Shown in pieces: positions 26,038-34,864 of a DNA stretch of 64,000 nucleotides (positions within the stretch are counted from its first letter, which is position 1; each line of letters opens with the position of its first letter). The position numbers were made by a program, and so were the translations under genes. The DNA is from Gemmataceae bacterium (GTDB lineage: Bacteria; Planctomycetota; Planctomycetia; Gemmatales; Gemmataceae), in the NCBI GenBank assembly GCA_901538445.1, contig LR594585.1, forward strand, positions 1,007,500-1,071,499. The letters run 5' to 3'. The notes under the pieces are model-generated. The model was given only the letters and a program-made list of their open reading frames with translations, was not told the DNA's origin and searched no databases.

Positions 26038-27027
26038 ATGCCCGAGTTGCCGGAAGTCGAGACCGTCGTGCGCGACCTGCGGCCGCTCGTCACCGGCCGC
26101 ACGGTTGTTGGCGTGCGGCACAGCGCGAAGAAGCTCCGCCGCCCGTGGAAGCCCGCGTGGAACGCCCGCGTCACCGGCGCGACGGTCACCGGCGTGCGGC
26201 GGCGCGGGAAGTGGATCCTCGTCGACCTTCTTGGGCGAGCCGGGAGCGTCCGCGACCGGAGCAGCGCGAAACAAGCACCTCCGGACGCGGACGCTCCCGG
26301 CTCGCCGGGCCCGGTTCTGCGCGTCCACCTCGGAATGACCGGCCAGTTCACCGTCGTGCCGGCGAGCACGCCCGAGCCGGACCACCTGCACCTCGCGTTC
26401 ACCCTCGACAACGGCACCGAGTTGCGGCTCCGCGACCCGCGGCGGTTCGGCTCGGCCGAGTTCTTCGCCGACCGCACCGCCCTCGAAGCCGAGATGAACG
26501 CCGAACTCGGCCCCGAGCCGTTCGGCCTCGACGCGGCCGCGTTCCGCGACGCCGTCACAGGCACCTCCCGCAACCTCAAGGCCGTACTCCTCGACCAGAC
26601 CATCGTCGCCGGCGTCGGCAACATCTACGCCGACGAGGCGCTGTTCCGCTCGAGGCTCCACCCGGCCCGCACCGGCCGGTCGCTGTCGGCCGCCGAGTGC
26701 GACCGGCTGCGGCTCGCCATCGAGGCGGTCATCACGCGGGCCATCGAGTCGCGCGGCAGCACGATCCGCGACTACGTCGGCGGGTCCGGGCTCCGCGGCG
26801 GGTTCCAGAACGAGTTCGCCGTGTACGGCCGCACCGGCGAGCCGTGCCCGACCTGCACGGGCGCGGTCGCGTGCGAGCGGCTCGCGGGCCGGTCGTCGCA
26901 CTTTTGTGCGAGCTGTCAGCCGTCAGCGATCAGCCGTCAGCCGGCGAAGAAGAACCAACAGCCGGTGGCCAAACCTTCACTCACTCGGCGAAAGCAAGTC
27001 GGCCGCAAGCTGACGGCTGAGAGCTGA
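26038..27027 (+). CDS. mutM: Formamidopyrimidine-DNA glycosylase
   Basis: The product has 329 residues, longer than the usual 270-290. It excises oxidised purines (8-oxoG, FapyG) and nicks abasic sites. MPELPEVET supplies the catalytic Pro1 and Glu2. RRRGKWILVDL, VHLGMTGQF, DPRRFG, GNIYADEALFRSRLHP and STIRDYVGGSG follow, and the zinc finger is CPTC with FCASC. Two oddities are visible. About 25 extra residues (GRAGSVRDRSS...DADAPGSPGP) lie between RGKWILVDL and VLRVHLGM and are coded by a palindromic repeat. A 35-residue tail after the zinc finger is coded by a second inverted repeat (CTGTCAGCCGTCAGC with GCTGACGGCTGAGAG). Confidence 0.94.
   Translation: MPELPEVETVVRDLRPLVTGRTVVGVRHSAKKLRRPWKPAWNARVTGATVTGVRRRGKWILVDLLGRAGSVRDRSSAKQAPPDADAPGSPGPVLRVHLGMTGQFTVVPASTPEPDHLHLAFTLDNGTELRLRDPRRFGSAEFFADRTALEAEMNAELGPEPFGLDAAAFRDAVTGTSRNLKAVLLDQTIVAGVGNIYADEALFRSRLHPARTGRSLSAAECDRLRLAIEAVITRAIESRGSTIRDYVGGSGLRGGFQNEFAVYGRTGEPCPTCTGAVACERLAGRSSHFCASCQPSAISRQPAKKNQQPVAKPSLTRRKQVGRKLTAES
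26234..26306. repeat. Palindromic element in frame inside mutM
   Basis: GGCGAGCCGGGAGCGTCCGC begins the left arm (26234-26254), exactly complementary to 26286-26306 with a 31-base centre. It has the same GGCGAGCC head as the intergenic REP-like pairs. It keeps the mutM frame open. Confidence 0.85.
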
Positions 27028-27045
27028 TAGCTGCGAGCTACCCGA

Positions 27046-28734
27046 ATGTCCTATCGCGCGTTCAAGCGGCTCCTCGGCGAGACGAGCCTGGAGCGGAAGT
27101 GTCGGTGGCTCCTCGGGGCCGGCGTGCTGCTGCTCATGACGGGCAGCTTCTGGGTGTACGCCAAGCAGACCGAGGACCTCGCGTACGAGCAGCTCGAAAC
27201 GACCGGCCGCGCGCTGCTGTCGCCGATCGTGGCCCGGCTCCACGTCCGCGGGGAGCAGCTCCAGGCCATCGACGACTTCCAGAAGCTCACCGAGGCGCAC
27301 TGGCCGGCCGCCCTCAAGGGGTACAGCACCCGGCTCATCAAGCCCGACACGAAGGACCCCGACTACCTGCCGACCAGCGACGACCTCACGGTCATGCACC
27401 GGATCCAGACCGAGGGCCGGGACGAGGCCACGCGGCAGGCCCCGAAGGAGAACGCGTACTACTACTACGGGGCGATCCGGGCCGGGCAGTCGTGCGTGAG
27501 CTGCCACCGCGACCCGGCCAAGGTGGGCGAGAAGGTCGCGGTCGCCGGGCTCAAGCCCGACGACCTCATGGCCGTGGTCCGCATCCGGCTCTCGACCCAG
27601 CCCATCGAGGAGGGGTTCCACACGAACCGGGCGCTGCTCATCTCGTTCGCCATCGGCACGTCGCTGCTCATCATTGCCGGCAGCTACCTCATCATCCGGT
27701 ACGTCATCGTCAAGCCGGTGAAGCACCTCAAGGAGGTGTCCGAGGCGATCGCGCAGGGCGAGCTGAACATCCGCAGCGAGATCCAGACCGGGGACGAGTT
27801 CGAGGACCTGTCGCACGCCTTCAACCGGATGCTCCGGAACCTCGCGAACATCCAGGACCGCAACAAGAAGCTCATCGCCGACCTGGACCGCAAGGTGGAC
27901 GAGCTCGCCCGGGTGAACATGGCGCTGTTCGAGAGCAACCGGCTCAAGAGCGAGTTCCTCTCGACCATGAGCCACGAGCTGCGGACCCCGCTCAACAGCA
28001 TCATCGGGTTCTCCGAGATCCTGCTGACGGCCGACAACCTGAGCGACAAGCAGCACCGGTACTCCGGGAACATCATGACCAGCGGGCAGCAACTGCTCGC
28101 GCTCATCAACGACATCCTCGACCTCGCCAAGCTCGAGGCCGGGAAGATGCGGCTGCACCTCGACCCGGTGAGCCCCGCGGCCATCGCCGAGCACGCGGTC
28201 GCGATGTTCCGCCCCCAGGCCGAGAAGAAGAACATCGACCTGAAGGTGGTCGCCGACCCGAACCTGCCGCCCGGCCGCCAGGACTCGGGCAAGCTCCACC
28301 AGATCCTCACGAACCTGATCTCGAACGCGGTGAAGTTCACCCCCGAGGGCGGCCGCGTCACGCTCAAGGCCGGGTCCGACGGGACCGAGTTCGTGTTCAC
28401 CGTGACGGACACGGGGGTCGGCATCTCGCCCGACGAGCAGGACCTGATCTTCGAGAAGTTCCGGCAGGCGGCCAACCCGATGACCCGCGAGCAGGGCGGC
28501 ACCGGGCTGGGCCTGAGCATCGTCCGCGAGCTGGCGAAGCTCCTCCGCGGCGACGTGACCCTGAACAGCGAACTGGGCCGCGGGAGCACGTTCACCGTGC
28601 GCGTCGCCGCGCGAATGGCGGACGAACCCCTGGCCGAGTTCGAGCTCTCCGGAGAAGGACACGGGGACAAGGAGACACGGGGACAAGGGGACCCGGAACG
28701 AGAGAGGCACGGGGGCGTCGCCGCTCCGAGCTGA
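27046..28734 (+). CDS. Sensor histidine kinase with haem-binding-type periplasmic domain
   Basis: The product has 562 residues. A first membrane segment (LLGAGVLLLMTGSFWVYA, about 22-40) is followed by a DUF3365/Tll0287-like sensor region with CVSCH near residue 150, a c-type haem-binding motif. A second membrane segment is at about 203-225 and a HAMP domain at about 225-280. HisKA has the phospho-acceptor His in FLSTMSHELRTPLNSIIGFSE. HATPase has NLISNAVKF, VTDTGVGIS and GGTGLGLSIV. It probably senses redox state or a diatomic gas. No response regulator gene is adjacent. The last 30 residues (GHGDKETRGQGDPERERHGG) come from ACACGGGGACA-type repeats and look recently acquired. Confidence 0.9.
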   Translation: MSYRAFKRLLGETSLERKCRWLLGAGVLLLMTGSFWVYAKQTEDLAYEQLETTGRALLSPIVARLHVRGEQLQAIDDFQKLTEAHWPAALKGYSTRLIKPDTKDPDYLPTSDDLTVMHRIQTEGRDEATRQAPKENAYYYYGAIRAGQSCVSCHRDPAKVGEKVAVAGLKPDDLMAVVRIRLSTQPIEEGFHTNRALLISFAIGTSLLIIAGSYLIIRYVIVKPVKHLKEVSEAIAQGELNIRSEIQTGDEFEDLSHAFNRMLRNLANIQDRNKKLIADLDRKVDELARVNMALFESNRLKSEFLSTMSHELRTPLNSIIGFSEILLTADNLSDKQHRYSGNIMTSGQQLLALINDILDLAKLEAGKMRLHLDPVSPAAIAEHAVAMFRPQAEKKNIDLKVVADPNLPPGRQDSGKLHQILTNLISNAVKFTPEGGRVTLKAGSDGTEFVFTVTDTGVGISPDEQDLIFEKFRQAANPMTREQGGTGLGLSIVRELAKLLRGDVTLNSELGRGSTFTVRVAARMADEPLAEFELSGEGHGDKETRGQGDPERERHGGVAAPS

Positions 28735-28847
28735 GTGCGCCCTCCTCGTCCCCGTGGCCCCCGGCGGCACCAGGGGCCGTAACTGACGTTGCCGCTCGCC
28801 GCCCCTCGGGTACGCTCACCGCATCCCAGCATCCGTCGAGGTCTCCC

Positions 28848-30779
28848 ATGCTCCGCCCGCTGCTGTGCGCGACGCTCGCGCTGGTGTGCTCCCCAACCCT
28901 CCGCGCGGCCGACGACCCGCTGCCCAAGGGCGCGAAGTTCCGCCTCGGCTCGGACCGGTTCAAGATCAACGTCAACCTCATGTGGCACAGCGGCGCGCTC
29001 ACGCCCGACGGGAAGGCGCTCGTCCACCCGTACCAGTGCGACGCAATCGACCTCGCCACCGGGCGCGGGTCCAAGTGGCTCCCCACCGAGCCGGGCCGGT
29101 TCGCGTACCTCGACGAGGAGCCGAGCTTCTCCGCCGACGGCACCCGCGCGGCCGCCGCCATCGACCGCAAGTACCGCGTGCTCGACGCGGACCGCAAGGA
29201 GCTGTTCGCCGTCGACCGCGCGGGCGGGTTCGACGCGGTCGGGATCCTGTCCGCCGACGGCACCCGGTTCGCTCAGGTGGACAAGGGCAGGGCCGTGGTG
29301 TGGGACGTCGCGACCAAGAAGGCCGGACCGGAGGTCAAGTTCGGCGACGTCCAGTTCGCGCAGGTCGGGCTGTCGCCGGACGGCAAGACGCTCGCCGTGG
29401 CCGGGAGCCTGAAGTTCAAGCCCGCGGTGCAACTGTGGGACGCGGACACGGGCAAGGAGCTGGCGCTGCTGAAGGGGCCGGACGGCCGGGCGGCGCTCCC
29501 CGCGTTCGCCCCGGACGGCAAGACCGTCGCCGTGGGCGGCAGCGACGAGGTGTGGGTGCTCGACGCCACGACCGGCGCGGGCGTCAAGAAGATCGGCGTG
29601 GAGAAGGCGAACAGGCACCTCCTCCAGTACACCCCGGACGGCAAGGGGCTGCTCGTCACCGCGGAGCACGGCGGGTCCGAGTGGGTGGACGCGGCGACGG
29701 GCAAGGTGCTACACGCCACCAGGTGCCCGGTCCCGCTGAAGCTCCGGGCGCGGGGCGCGCGGTTCGTCGGGAACGACCGGGCCGTGGCCTGGGGCGAGGA
29801 CCGCTCGACCGCGTACGCCTGGGAGGTGCCGAGCGGCAAGCCGCTCACGCCCGTGTTCGGGCACTCGGCGCTGGTCCGCGGGCTGGCGTTCGCCGGCAAG
29901 GAGATCGTGACCACCGGGTACGACGCCCGGACGATGCGCTGGGACGCGGCGACCGGCGAGTTCCTCGGGACCGTCGAGTTCCGGCTCGCGCGCGGGGACT
30001 TCGGACCGTACGCCGTGCCCGGCGCGTCGGGCCGCGTCGCGTTCACCGAGCGGGCCGTGTACGACCCCACGACCGGCACCGCGGTGGCCGAGTGGCCGGC
30101 GACGCTCCGGATCGACCGAAACACGCCCACGTACCCGTCCGCGGACGGCAAGCGGGTCGCGTTCCTGAACCCGGGCGGCACGGTGAAGCTCACGGTCTGT
30201 GATACCGGGACCGGTGCGGTTCTGAGGGAGCTGACGACGCCCGGCGACACCGTCGGCGCGGGCAAGGCCGACGCCGCGATCTCCGCCGACGGCACCCGCG
30301 CGGTCGTGTCGGTGTGCAAGCGGTTCGACTTCGGCCGCCCGCAGTCCGCCACCGTGACCACGTGGGACGCGGACGGCAAGAAGCTGTTCGACGACGTGGT
30401 CGGCGGCGCGCGGGGCACGCCCGGGGCGGTCGCGCTGTCCCCCGACGGCGGGACCGCGTACCTGGCGCACCTGAGCGGGCGGGCGTTCGCGCTCGACGCG
30501 GCCACCGGCAAGGCGGGCACCAAGTTCGGCAGCGACCAGCTCACCGCGACGGGGCACGTTCTGCTGAGCGCGGACGGTAAGTCGCTCGCGGTGACGGAGG
30601 ACGGCCCGGTCGCGCCGAACAAGATTGGGTGGCGGGTGCGCGTCTACGACACCGCGACCGGCAAGCAGCTCCACGACCTCGACACCGGCGACGCCCCGGT
30701 CGCGTTCTCACCGGACAACCGGTCGCTGGCGACCCGCTCGCAGTTCTCGTTCACCGTGTGGGACCTCGGTGCGAAGTGA
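28848..30779 (+). CDS. Secreted WD40-like beta-propeller protein
   Basis: The product has 643 residues. The ATG at 28848 begins a signal peptide (MLRPLLCATLALVCSPTLRA); the long open frame upstream is a shadow of the kinase gene. At least nine blades of the form SPDGKTLAVAG...VQLWDADTGKEL are visible (GLSPDGKTLA, AFAPDGKTVAVGG, YTPDGKGLLVTA, ALSPDGGTAY, LSADGKSLAV). No enzymatic domain is attached. Planctomycetes carry many such exported propellers. The role is probably protein binding; no partner is visible here. Confidence 0.85.
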   Translation: MLRPLLCATLALVCSPTLRAADDPLPKGAKFRLGSDRFKINVNLMWHSGALTPDGKALVHPYQCDAIDLATGRGSKWLPTEPGRFAYLDEEPSFSADGTRAAAAIDRKYRVLDADRKELFAVDRAGGFDAVGILSADGTRFAQVDKGRAVVWDVATKKAGPEVKFGDVQFAQVGLSPDGKTLAVAGSLKFKPAVQLWDADTGKELALLKGPDGRAALPAFAPDGKTVAVGGSDEVWVLDATTGAGVKKIGVEKANRHLLQYTPDGKGLLVTAEHGGSEWVDAATGKVLHATRCPVPLKLRARGARFVGNDRAVAWGEDRSTAYAWEVPSGKPLTPVFGHSALVRGLAFAGKEIVTTGYDARTMRWDAATGEFLGTVEFRLARGDFGPYAVPGASGRVAFTERAVYDPTTGTAVAEWPATLRIDRNTPTYPSADGKRVAFLNPGGTVKLTVCDTGTGAVLRELTTPGDTVGAGKADAAISADGTRAVVSVCKRFDFGRPQSATVTTWDADGKKLFDDVVGGARGTPGAVALSPDGGTAYLAHLSGRAFALDAATGKAGTKFGSDQLTATGHVLLSADGKSLAVTEDGPVAPNKIGWRVRVYDTATGKQLHDLDTGDAPVAFSPDNRSLATRSQFSFTVWDLGAK

Positions 30780-30806
30780 GCGACCCGGTGGAACGAGGCG
30801 GCGAAC

Positions 30807-31487
30807 ATGGACATCCCCCACCTGCACGACTGGCCGACCACCGAGGCGGAGGCCGTCGCGCTCCAGAACGCGCTCGCGCCCCGCGTGGACGTGACCCGGC
30901 CGCTGGAGCGGTTCGAGTACGTCGCCGGGTGCGACCTCGCGTACCACCTCACCGAGCCGGTCGCGTTCGCCGCGGTCGTCGTGGTGCGGGCCGCCGACGG
31001 GGCCGTAGTCGAAACGCGGACCGTGACCCGCGAAGTGACCTTCCCGTATGTGCCGGGTCTACTGTCGTTCCGCGAGGTTCCCGCGCTCCTGAGTGCGTTT
31101 GCGGATTTGCGCCGCGTGCCGGACGCCGTTATGCTGGATGGACAGGGGGTCGCTCACCCGCGACGCTTCGGCCTGGCCTGCCACCTGGGGCTGTGGCTCG
31201 GCCTGCCGTGCCTGGGGTGCGCGAAGAGCTGGCTGGTCGGTGACCACGGCGAGCCGGGGGGCGAAGCCGGGGCGGCCGGCCCGCTCACGGTCGGGGGCGA
31301 GACGGTGGGGGCGGTGGTGCGGTCGGCGGCGGGGGCCAAGCCGGTGTACGTTTCCCCGGGGCACAACATCGACCTGGCGTCGGCCCTCGCGGTCGTGCGG
31401 GCCACCCTCAGCGGGTACCGGCACCCGACCCCGACCCGCGAGGCGCACCTGGCCGGCAATGTCCTGCGACAGGCGCACGCCCGGTGA
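30807..31487 (+). CDS. nfi: Endonuclease V (deoxyinosine 3'-endonuclease)
   Basis: The product has 226 residues, near the family size. It cleaves the second phosphodiester 3' to deoxyinosine. AGCDLAYH stands for the usual AGVDVSF with the first catalytic Asp. FPYVPGLLSFREVP and LDGQGVAHPRRFGLACHLGL contain the family signatures and the second Asp. AKSWLVG and VSPGHNIDLASALAVV follow. It starts 27 bp after the propeller gene, so it may be cotranscribed. Confidence 0.95.
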   Translation: MDIPHLHDWPTTEAEAVALQNALAPRVDVTRPLERFEYVAGCDLAYHLTEPVAFAAVVVVRAADGAVVETRTVTREVTFPYVPGLLSFREVPALLSAFADLRRVPDAVMLDGQGVAHPRRFGLACHLGLWLGLPCLGCAKSWLVGDHGEPGGEAGAAGPLTVGGETVGAVVRSAAGAKPVYVSPGHNIDLASALAVVRATLSGYRHPTPTREAHLAGNVLRQAHAR

Positions 31488-31886
31488 CGCGGGACCGGAA
31501 TTGTGGGCGGATTCTCATGAAGTTCGGCGCGGCGGGCGTGGTCTTCAACGTGAAACGCGAAACGTAAGACCCGGGCGGGGGCAAGTGTTGCACCGCCGGA
31601 CCGACACGAACGACCCGGGCAACGGTTTCCGGGCGACGGGCGACCGGGCGGGGGCATCCCGACAGGGTTCGATTTCTTACGCCGCGGGCCGCATCTCCGA
31701 CGATAGAGGTGCGTAGAATGAGACCGCGGGGCACTGAACGGGTGAACCGTGGTTGTGGGGACTGGGCTCCCCACGCGACCGCAGGAACAGGTAAGATCAC
31801 CAGGGCGGCGACCCGGTTCACGAAACCGCTCGCGATTGCCGCCCGATAAGTGGACCCGGCCGACCGGGTACGGAGACGCAACCCCC

Positions 31887-32138
31887 ATGCGCGATGCAAC
31901 CCGACGCCACTGGCATCGCTGGCGGATCGCCGCGGCCGCAGCACCAGCACCCGGGGCCGGCCGCCTGCACCTCCCGTCCGCCGTGCACGCCGGTGCGGAC
32001 GAGGAGCCCGGCCCGGACGGCATCCGCCACGCTCTGGTGGCCCGCGTCCGCAGCGAGATCGCGGCCGGCACCTACGACACCGAGGAGAAGTGGCTCGCCG
32101 CCGAGGAGGCGCTGCTCCGCCGGATCGAGGGCCGATAG
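31887..32138 (+). CDS. Small FlgM-like anti-sigma-factor-type protein
   Basis: The product has 83 residues, ATG 31887. The C-terminal end (VRSEIAAGTYDTEEKWLAAEEALLRRI) resembles the conserved end of FlgM-type anti-sigma-28 factors, seen in several short planctomycete proteins. The N-terminal half is basic and low-complexity. The start is not certain. The 400-bp gap before it (31488-31886) holds a possible TAGAAT box at 31714-31719 and nothing else I can name. Confidence 0.5.
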   Translation: MRDATRRHWHRWRIAAAAAPAPGAGRLHLPSAVHAGADEEPGPDGIRHALVARVRSEIAAGTYDTEEKWLAAEEALLRRIEGR

Positions 32139-32158
32139 TCCCCCACCGCCGCGCGTGC

Positions 32159-32203
32159 GAGCCGCGACCGGGGGAGCGCCGAACGCTCCCCCGGTCGCGG
32201 CTC
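32159..32203. terminator. 20-bp perfect hairpin between the FlgM-like gene and fur
   Basis: GAGCCGCGACCGGGGGAGCG (32159-32178) pairs exactly with 32184-32203 across a 5-base loop. It lies 20 bp after the FlgM-like stop. There is no U tract, but the stem is long enough for termination. It may also be a palindromic repeat of the REP-like class. Confidence 0.6.
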
Positions 32204-32225
32204 AACGTTTGGGGGGCGGGGCTCC

Positions 32226-32231
32226 TATAAT
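32226..32231 (+). promoter_or_regulatory. Probable -10 box of the Fur-family gene
   Basis: It is a perfect TATAAT. Transcription would start near 32238, after the in-frame ATG at 32230. This excludes that ATG and supports the GTG start at 32284. I see no clear -35. Confidence 0.5.
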
Positions 32232-32283
32232 GAAGCGTGTCCGCGTCCGCCCGCACCGTCAGTCACGCCCGGAGGGTTGCGCC

Positions 32284-32769
32284 GTGTCCCTGGCCTCCGT
32301 CCCGGTCTCGCAGACCCCGGAGAGCAAGTTCCGGGAGTACCTCGCGAGCCGGCCCAAGCCGCAGCGGTTCACCGAACAGCAGCGCGAGATGGTCGAGTAC
32401 GTGTTCGCGAAGCACTCGCACTTCGAGGCCGAGCAGCTCATCGACGAACTAAAGAAGGCCGGCAAGAAGGTCAGCCGCGCGACGATCTACCGCACCCTGC
32501 TGAAACTGGTCGACGCCGGCCTGCTGCGGCGGATCGAGCTGCCCACGGGCACGGTGTACGACCACGACTACGGCTACCCGGCGCACGACCACCTCGTGTG
32601 CGAGCAGTGCGGCACGATGATCGAGTTCCAGAGCGAGCAGATCGAAGCGGTCTTGCGGGACGTGACGGCCGCCCACCAGTTCCGCGGCACGGCGCACACG
32701 CTGGTGATCCGGGGGACCTGTGCGGCCTGTAACGCCGCTCGCTCCGTGAAGCGCCGCATGGTGATGTGA
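32284..32769 (+). CDS. Fur-family metal-responsive transcriptional regulator
   Basis: The product has 161 residues. The GTG start has GGAGGG 7 bp upstream. The winged helix (FTEQQREMVEYVFAKHSHFEAEQLIDEL, KVSRATIYRTLLKLVDAGLLRRI) is followed by the dimer/metal domain with YPAHDHLVCEQCGTMIEFQS and CAACNAARS. The two CxxC pairs form the structural zinc site, and the HDHLVC region carries the regulatory metal ligands. It controls iron or similar metal genes. The metal cannot be decided from sequence. Confidence 0.9.
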   Translation: MSLASVPVSQTPESKFREYLASRPKPQRFTEQQREMVEYVFAKHSHFEAEQLIDELKKAGKKVSRATIYRTLLKLVDAGLLRRIELPTGTVYDHDYGYPAHDHLVCEQCGTMIEFQSEQIEAVLRDVTAAHQFRGTAHTLVIRGTCAACNAARSVKRRMVM

Positions 32770-33329
32770 TGCCCAACCCTTGGGACAGGCAACCGCACGA
32801 CGAGCACTCGTTCGAGAGCGGCGCTTTACCCTGTCCGTCCTGCCGGAAACCAACGGCCAGTCTGAAGCAGTTTGCTTATGTGGACTGGTTCGTGTTCTAC
32901 TTCGTCGGGGTCGCGGCGTCTGAAACGCACTACCGGGCCTGCCCGAAATGTATGCGCCGGTTCATCGCCCGCCGTGCGGCCTACAACATCATCCCGGCGA
33001 ACGTGTTTTGGGTCTTGTTTGTCCTTCCCTACGGGCTCTTGCTGACCTGCAAATCGTTTCGGACCGGCCACTCGCCGGAAGTCTTCCTGTCAGCCACGCC
33101 CCAAGTTACCACTCCCGCACCGACCGGCGAGGCGGTCACGGAGAGCGCGGACGGGTTTCCAATTGTGGTCGGTGCGCTGCTCGGCTGGGTGCCGTGCGTC
33201 GGGTTCGCATTTGGTCTGTTCGCGTTTGTAATTTCACTTCGCCACAACGGTTGGCGCATGTGGGCCGGCCGCTGGGCACTTCTCAGTGCGATCGTCGCCC
33301 ACGGCGTTCTGTTTTTCTGGCCGCGATGA
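32769..33329 (+). CDS. Membrane protein with zinc-ribbon-like head
   Basis: The product has about 186 residues. The ATG overlaps the fur stop (TGATG), so it is coupled. CPSC (residues 22-25) and CPKC about 38 residues later could bind one zinc. Membrane segments follow (ANVFWVLFVLPYGLLLTC; FPIVVGALLGWVPCVGFAFGLFAFVIS; WALLSAIVAHGVLFFW). Lower codon bias and lower GC than its neighbours suggest a more recent gene. I recognise no family. Confidence 0.65.
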   Translation: MPNPWDRQPHDEHSFESGALPCPSCRKPTASLKQFAYVDWFVFYFVGVAASETHYRACPKCMRRFIARRAAYNIIPANVFWVLFVLPYGLLLTCKSFRTGHSPEVFLSATPQVTTPAPTGEAVTESADGFPIVVGALLGWVPCVGFAFGLFAFVISLRHNGWRMWAGRWALLSAIVAHGVLFFWPR

Positions 33330-33342
33330 GACGCGGTGCCCA

Positions 33343-33597
33343 TTACGCTCCCGATCCCCTCAGCCGCAGCAGTGATTCCTGAACGAGCCCCTTCGCGTCG
33401 GCGAGCACGCCGAGGAGCGGCGCGAGGTCGGGCGGGGGCGCGGTGCGGTCGCCGGGGCCGAGGCGGTAGTAGACCAGGTGCTGGTTGAGCGCGACCATCG
33501 CGTCGGTGAGCGAGTCGAGCACGAGCGCGAGGTTCCCCGCGTCGCGGCCCATCTGGAACCGGTAGTCGTCGAGTCGGGCCGCGTCGGGTTCGGTCAC
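33343..33597 (-). CDS. Small helical protein downstream of cysE
   Basis: The product has 84 residues. The GTG at 33597 lies 2 bp after the cysE stop, so it is probably translated from the cysE mRNA. The sequence is helical (YRFQMGRDAGNLALVLDSLTDAMVALNQHLVYY, then PLLGVLADAKGLVQESLLRLRG). I recognise no function. The tight coupling is the only hint of a role linked to serine acetylation. Confidence 0.55.
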   Translation of the reverse strand: MTEPDAARLDDYRFQMGRDAGNLALVLDSLTDAMVALNQHLVYYRLGPGDRTAPPPDLAPLLGVLADAKGLVQESLLRLRGSGA

Positions 33598-33599
33598 GG

Positions 33600-34547
33600 T
33601 CAGATCTCGTAGGTGAGCGGCTCGTGGGAGAGCTTCGCGCCGCGGAGCCGGAGCCGGGGCTTCTCCAGAACGACCGTGGTGTCGGGCGGGACGCTCTCGG
33701 TGAGCCACACGTTCGAGCCGATCACGGCCCGCTCGCCGACCACCGTGTTCCCGCCCAGGATCGTCGCGTTCGCGTACACCACCACGCCGTCCCGCAGCGT
33801 CGGGTGCCGCTTGTAGCTCCCCTTCAGCAACTCGCCGTCGTCGTCCTTGGTGAAGCTCAGCGCGCCGAGCGTCACCCCCTGGTACACCTTCACGCCGACG
33901 CCGATCTCGGTCGTCTCGCCGATCACGACGCCGGTGCCGTGGTCGATGAAGAACCCCGGGCCGATCGTCGCGCCGGGGTGGATGTCGATGCCGGTCTTCG
34001 AGTGCGCGAACTCGGTCATCATCCGCGGGATGAACGGCACCCCGAGCCGGTACAGTTCGTGGGCGACGCGGTACACGGTGATCGCCTCCAGGCCGGGGTA
34101 GCTGAAGATGACCTCGTGGTGGGTGCGGGCGGCCGGGTCGCCGCGGTACGCCGCGTCCACGTCCTGCTCGAGCACCTTGCGGATGTCCGGGAGGCGGCGG
34201 AGCAGTTCGACCGCCTTGGGCTGCGCCATCTTCTCGCAGTCGACGTGCGGGGACTCCTCGCACAGCTCGTGCCGCAGGGCGCGGGCGATCTGGTTGGTGA
34301 GCTTGTCGTGCAGCGCGTCGATGATGCTGCCGACGTAGTACGCGATGTTGCCGATGTGGAGGTTCTGGCGCTTGCCGTACCCGGGGTAGAGCACCTCGTA
34401 GAGGTCGGCGACGATCTCGGCGACGGCGTCGCGGCTCGGCAGCGGCTCGTGCCCGAGGTGGTTGAGCCGGCTGCACTCGGTGTACGTCTCCACGAGCAGG
34501 TCGGTGACGGTCGGCAGCTCTTCCTTGAGGCGAATGTCCGTGGCCAT
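33600..34547 (-). CDS. cysE: Serine O-acetyltransferase
   Basis: The product has 315 residues. It makes O-acetylserine from serine and acetyl-CoA, the entry step of cysteine synthesis. I chose the ATG before [11 protein letters not shown]. The N-terminal helical domain (residues 1-170) is of the long EpsC-like type. The left-handed beta-helix is [33 protein letters not shown], with catalytic Asp/His in the IDHGTG region, and then [31 protein letters not shown] and [15 protein letters not shown]. The C-terminal tail after this is short. Confidence 0.93.
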   Translation of the reverse strand: MATDIRLKEELPTVTDLLVETYTECSRLNHLGHEPLPSRDAVAEIVADLYEVLYPGYGKRQNLHIGNIAYYVGSIIDALHDKLTNQIARALRHELCEESPHVDCEKMAQPKAVELLRRLPDIRKVLEQDVDAAYRGDPAARTHHEVIFSYPGLEAITVYRVAHELYRLGVPFIPRMMTEFAHSKTGIDIHPGATIGPGFFIDHGTGVVIGETTEIGVGVKVYQGVTLGALSFTKDDDGELLKGSYKRHPTLRDGVVVYANATILGGNTVVGERAVIGSNVWLTESVPPDTTVVLEKPRLRLRGAKLSHEPLTYEI

Positions 34548-34864
34548 GGAGACTCCGGGTCGGAACCCTGCGATGCCCGTAGAAGGATGGTATGGCGGGG
34601 GGCCGCGTAACGTCAACGCAAGCCCGACTCGGATCGCGGTGTCACAAGGCGCGGCACGAGCCCGGGTCGGGTGCCCGCGGCGTCAGCAATCGGCGGCCCG
34701 TGGAAGTCCACATCGGCTTGAAACCAAGGGCGGCGTTACGGTGCGAGAACCGCTTGCAACGCAAGTGTTTTCGTCACCCCGCGCCGCGGGGATGAGATTT
34801 TCTCCGCCCGTTGGCACCGCGGCTGCTATTACCTCAAGCGGCGAGACTGAAACGAACTGACCGA

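Noticed and set aside
27099-28847. Long upstream extension of the WD40-like gene's frame
   Set aside because: It overlaps the histidine kinase and is low-complexity. The signal peptide at ATG 28848 marks the true start.
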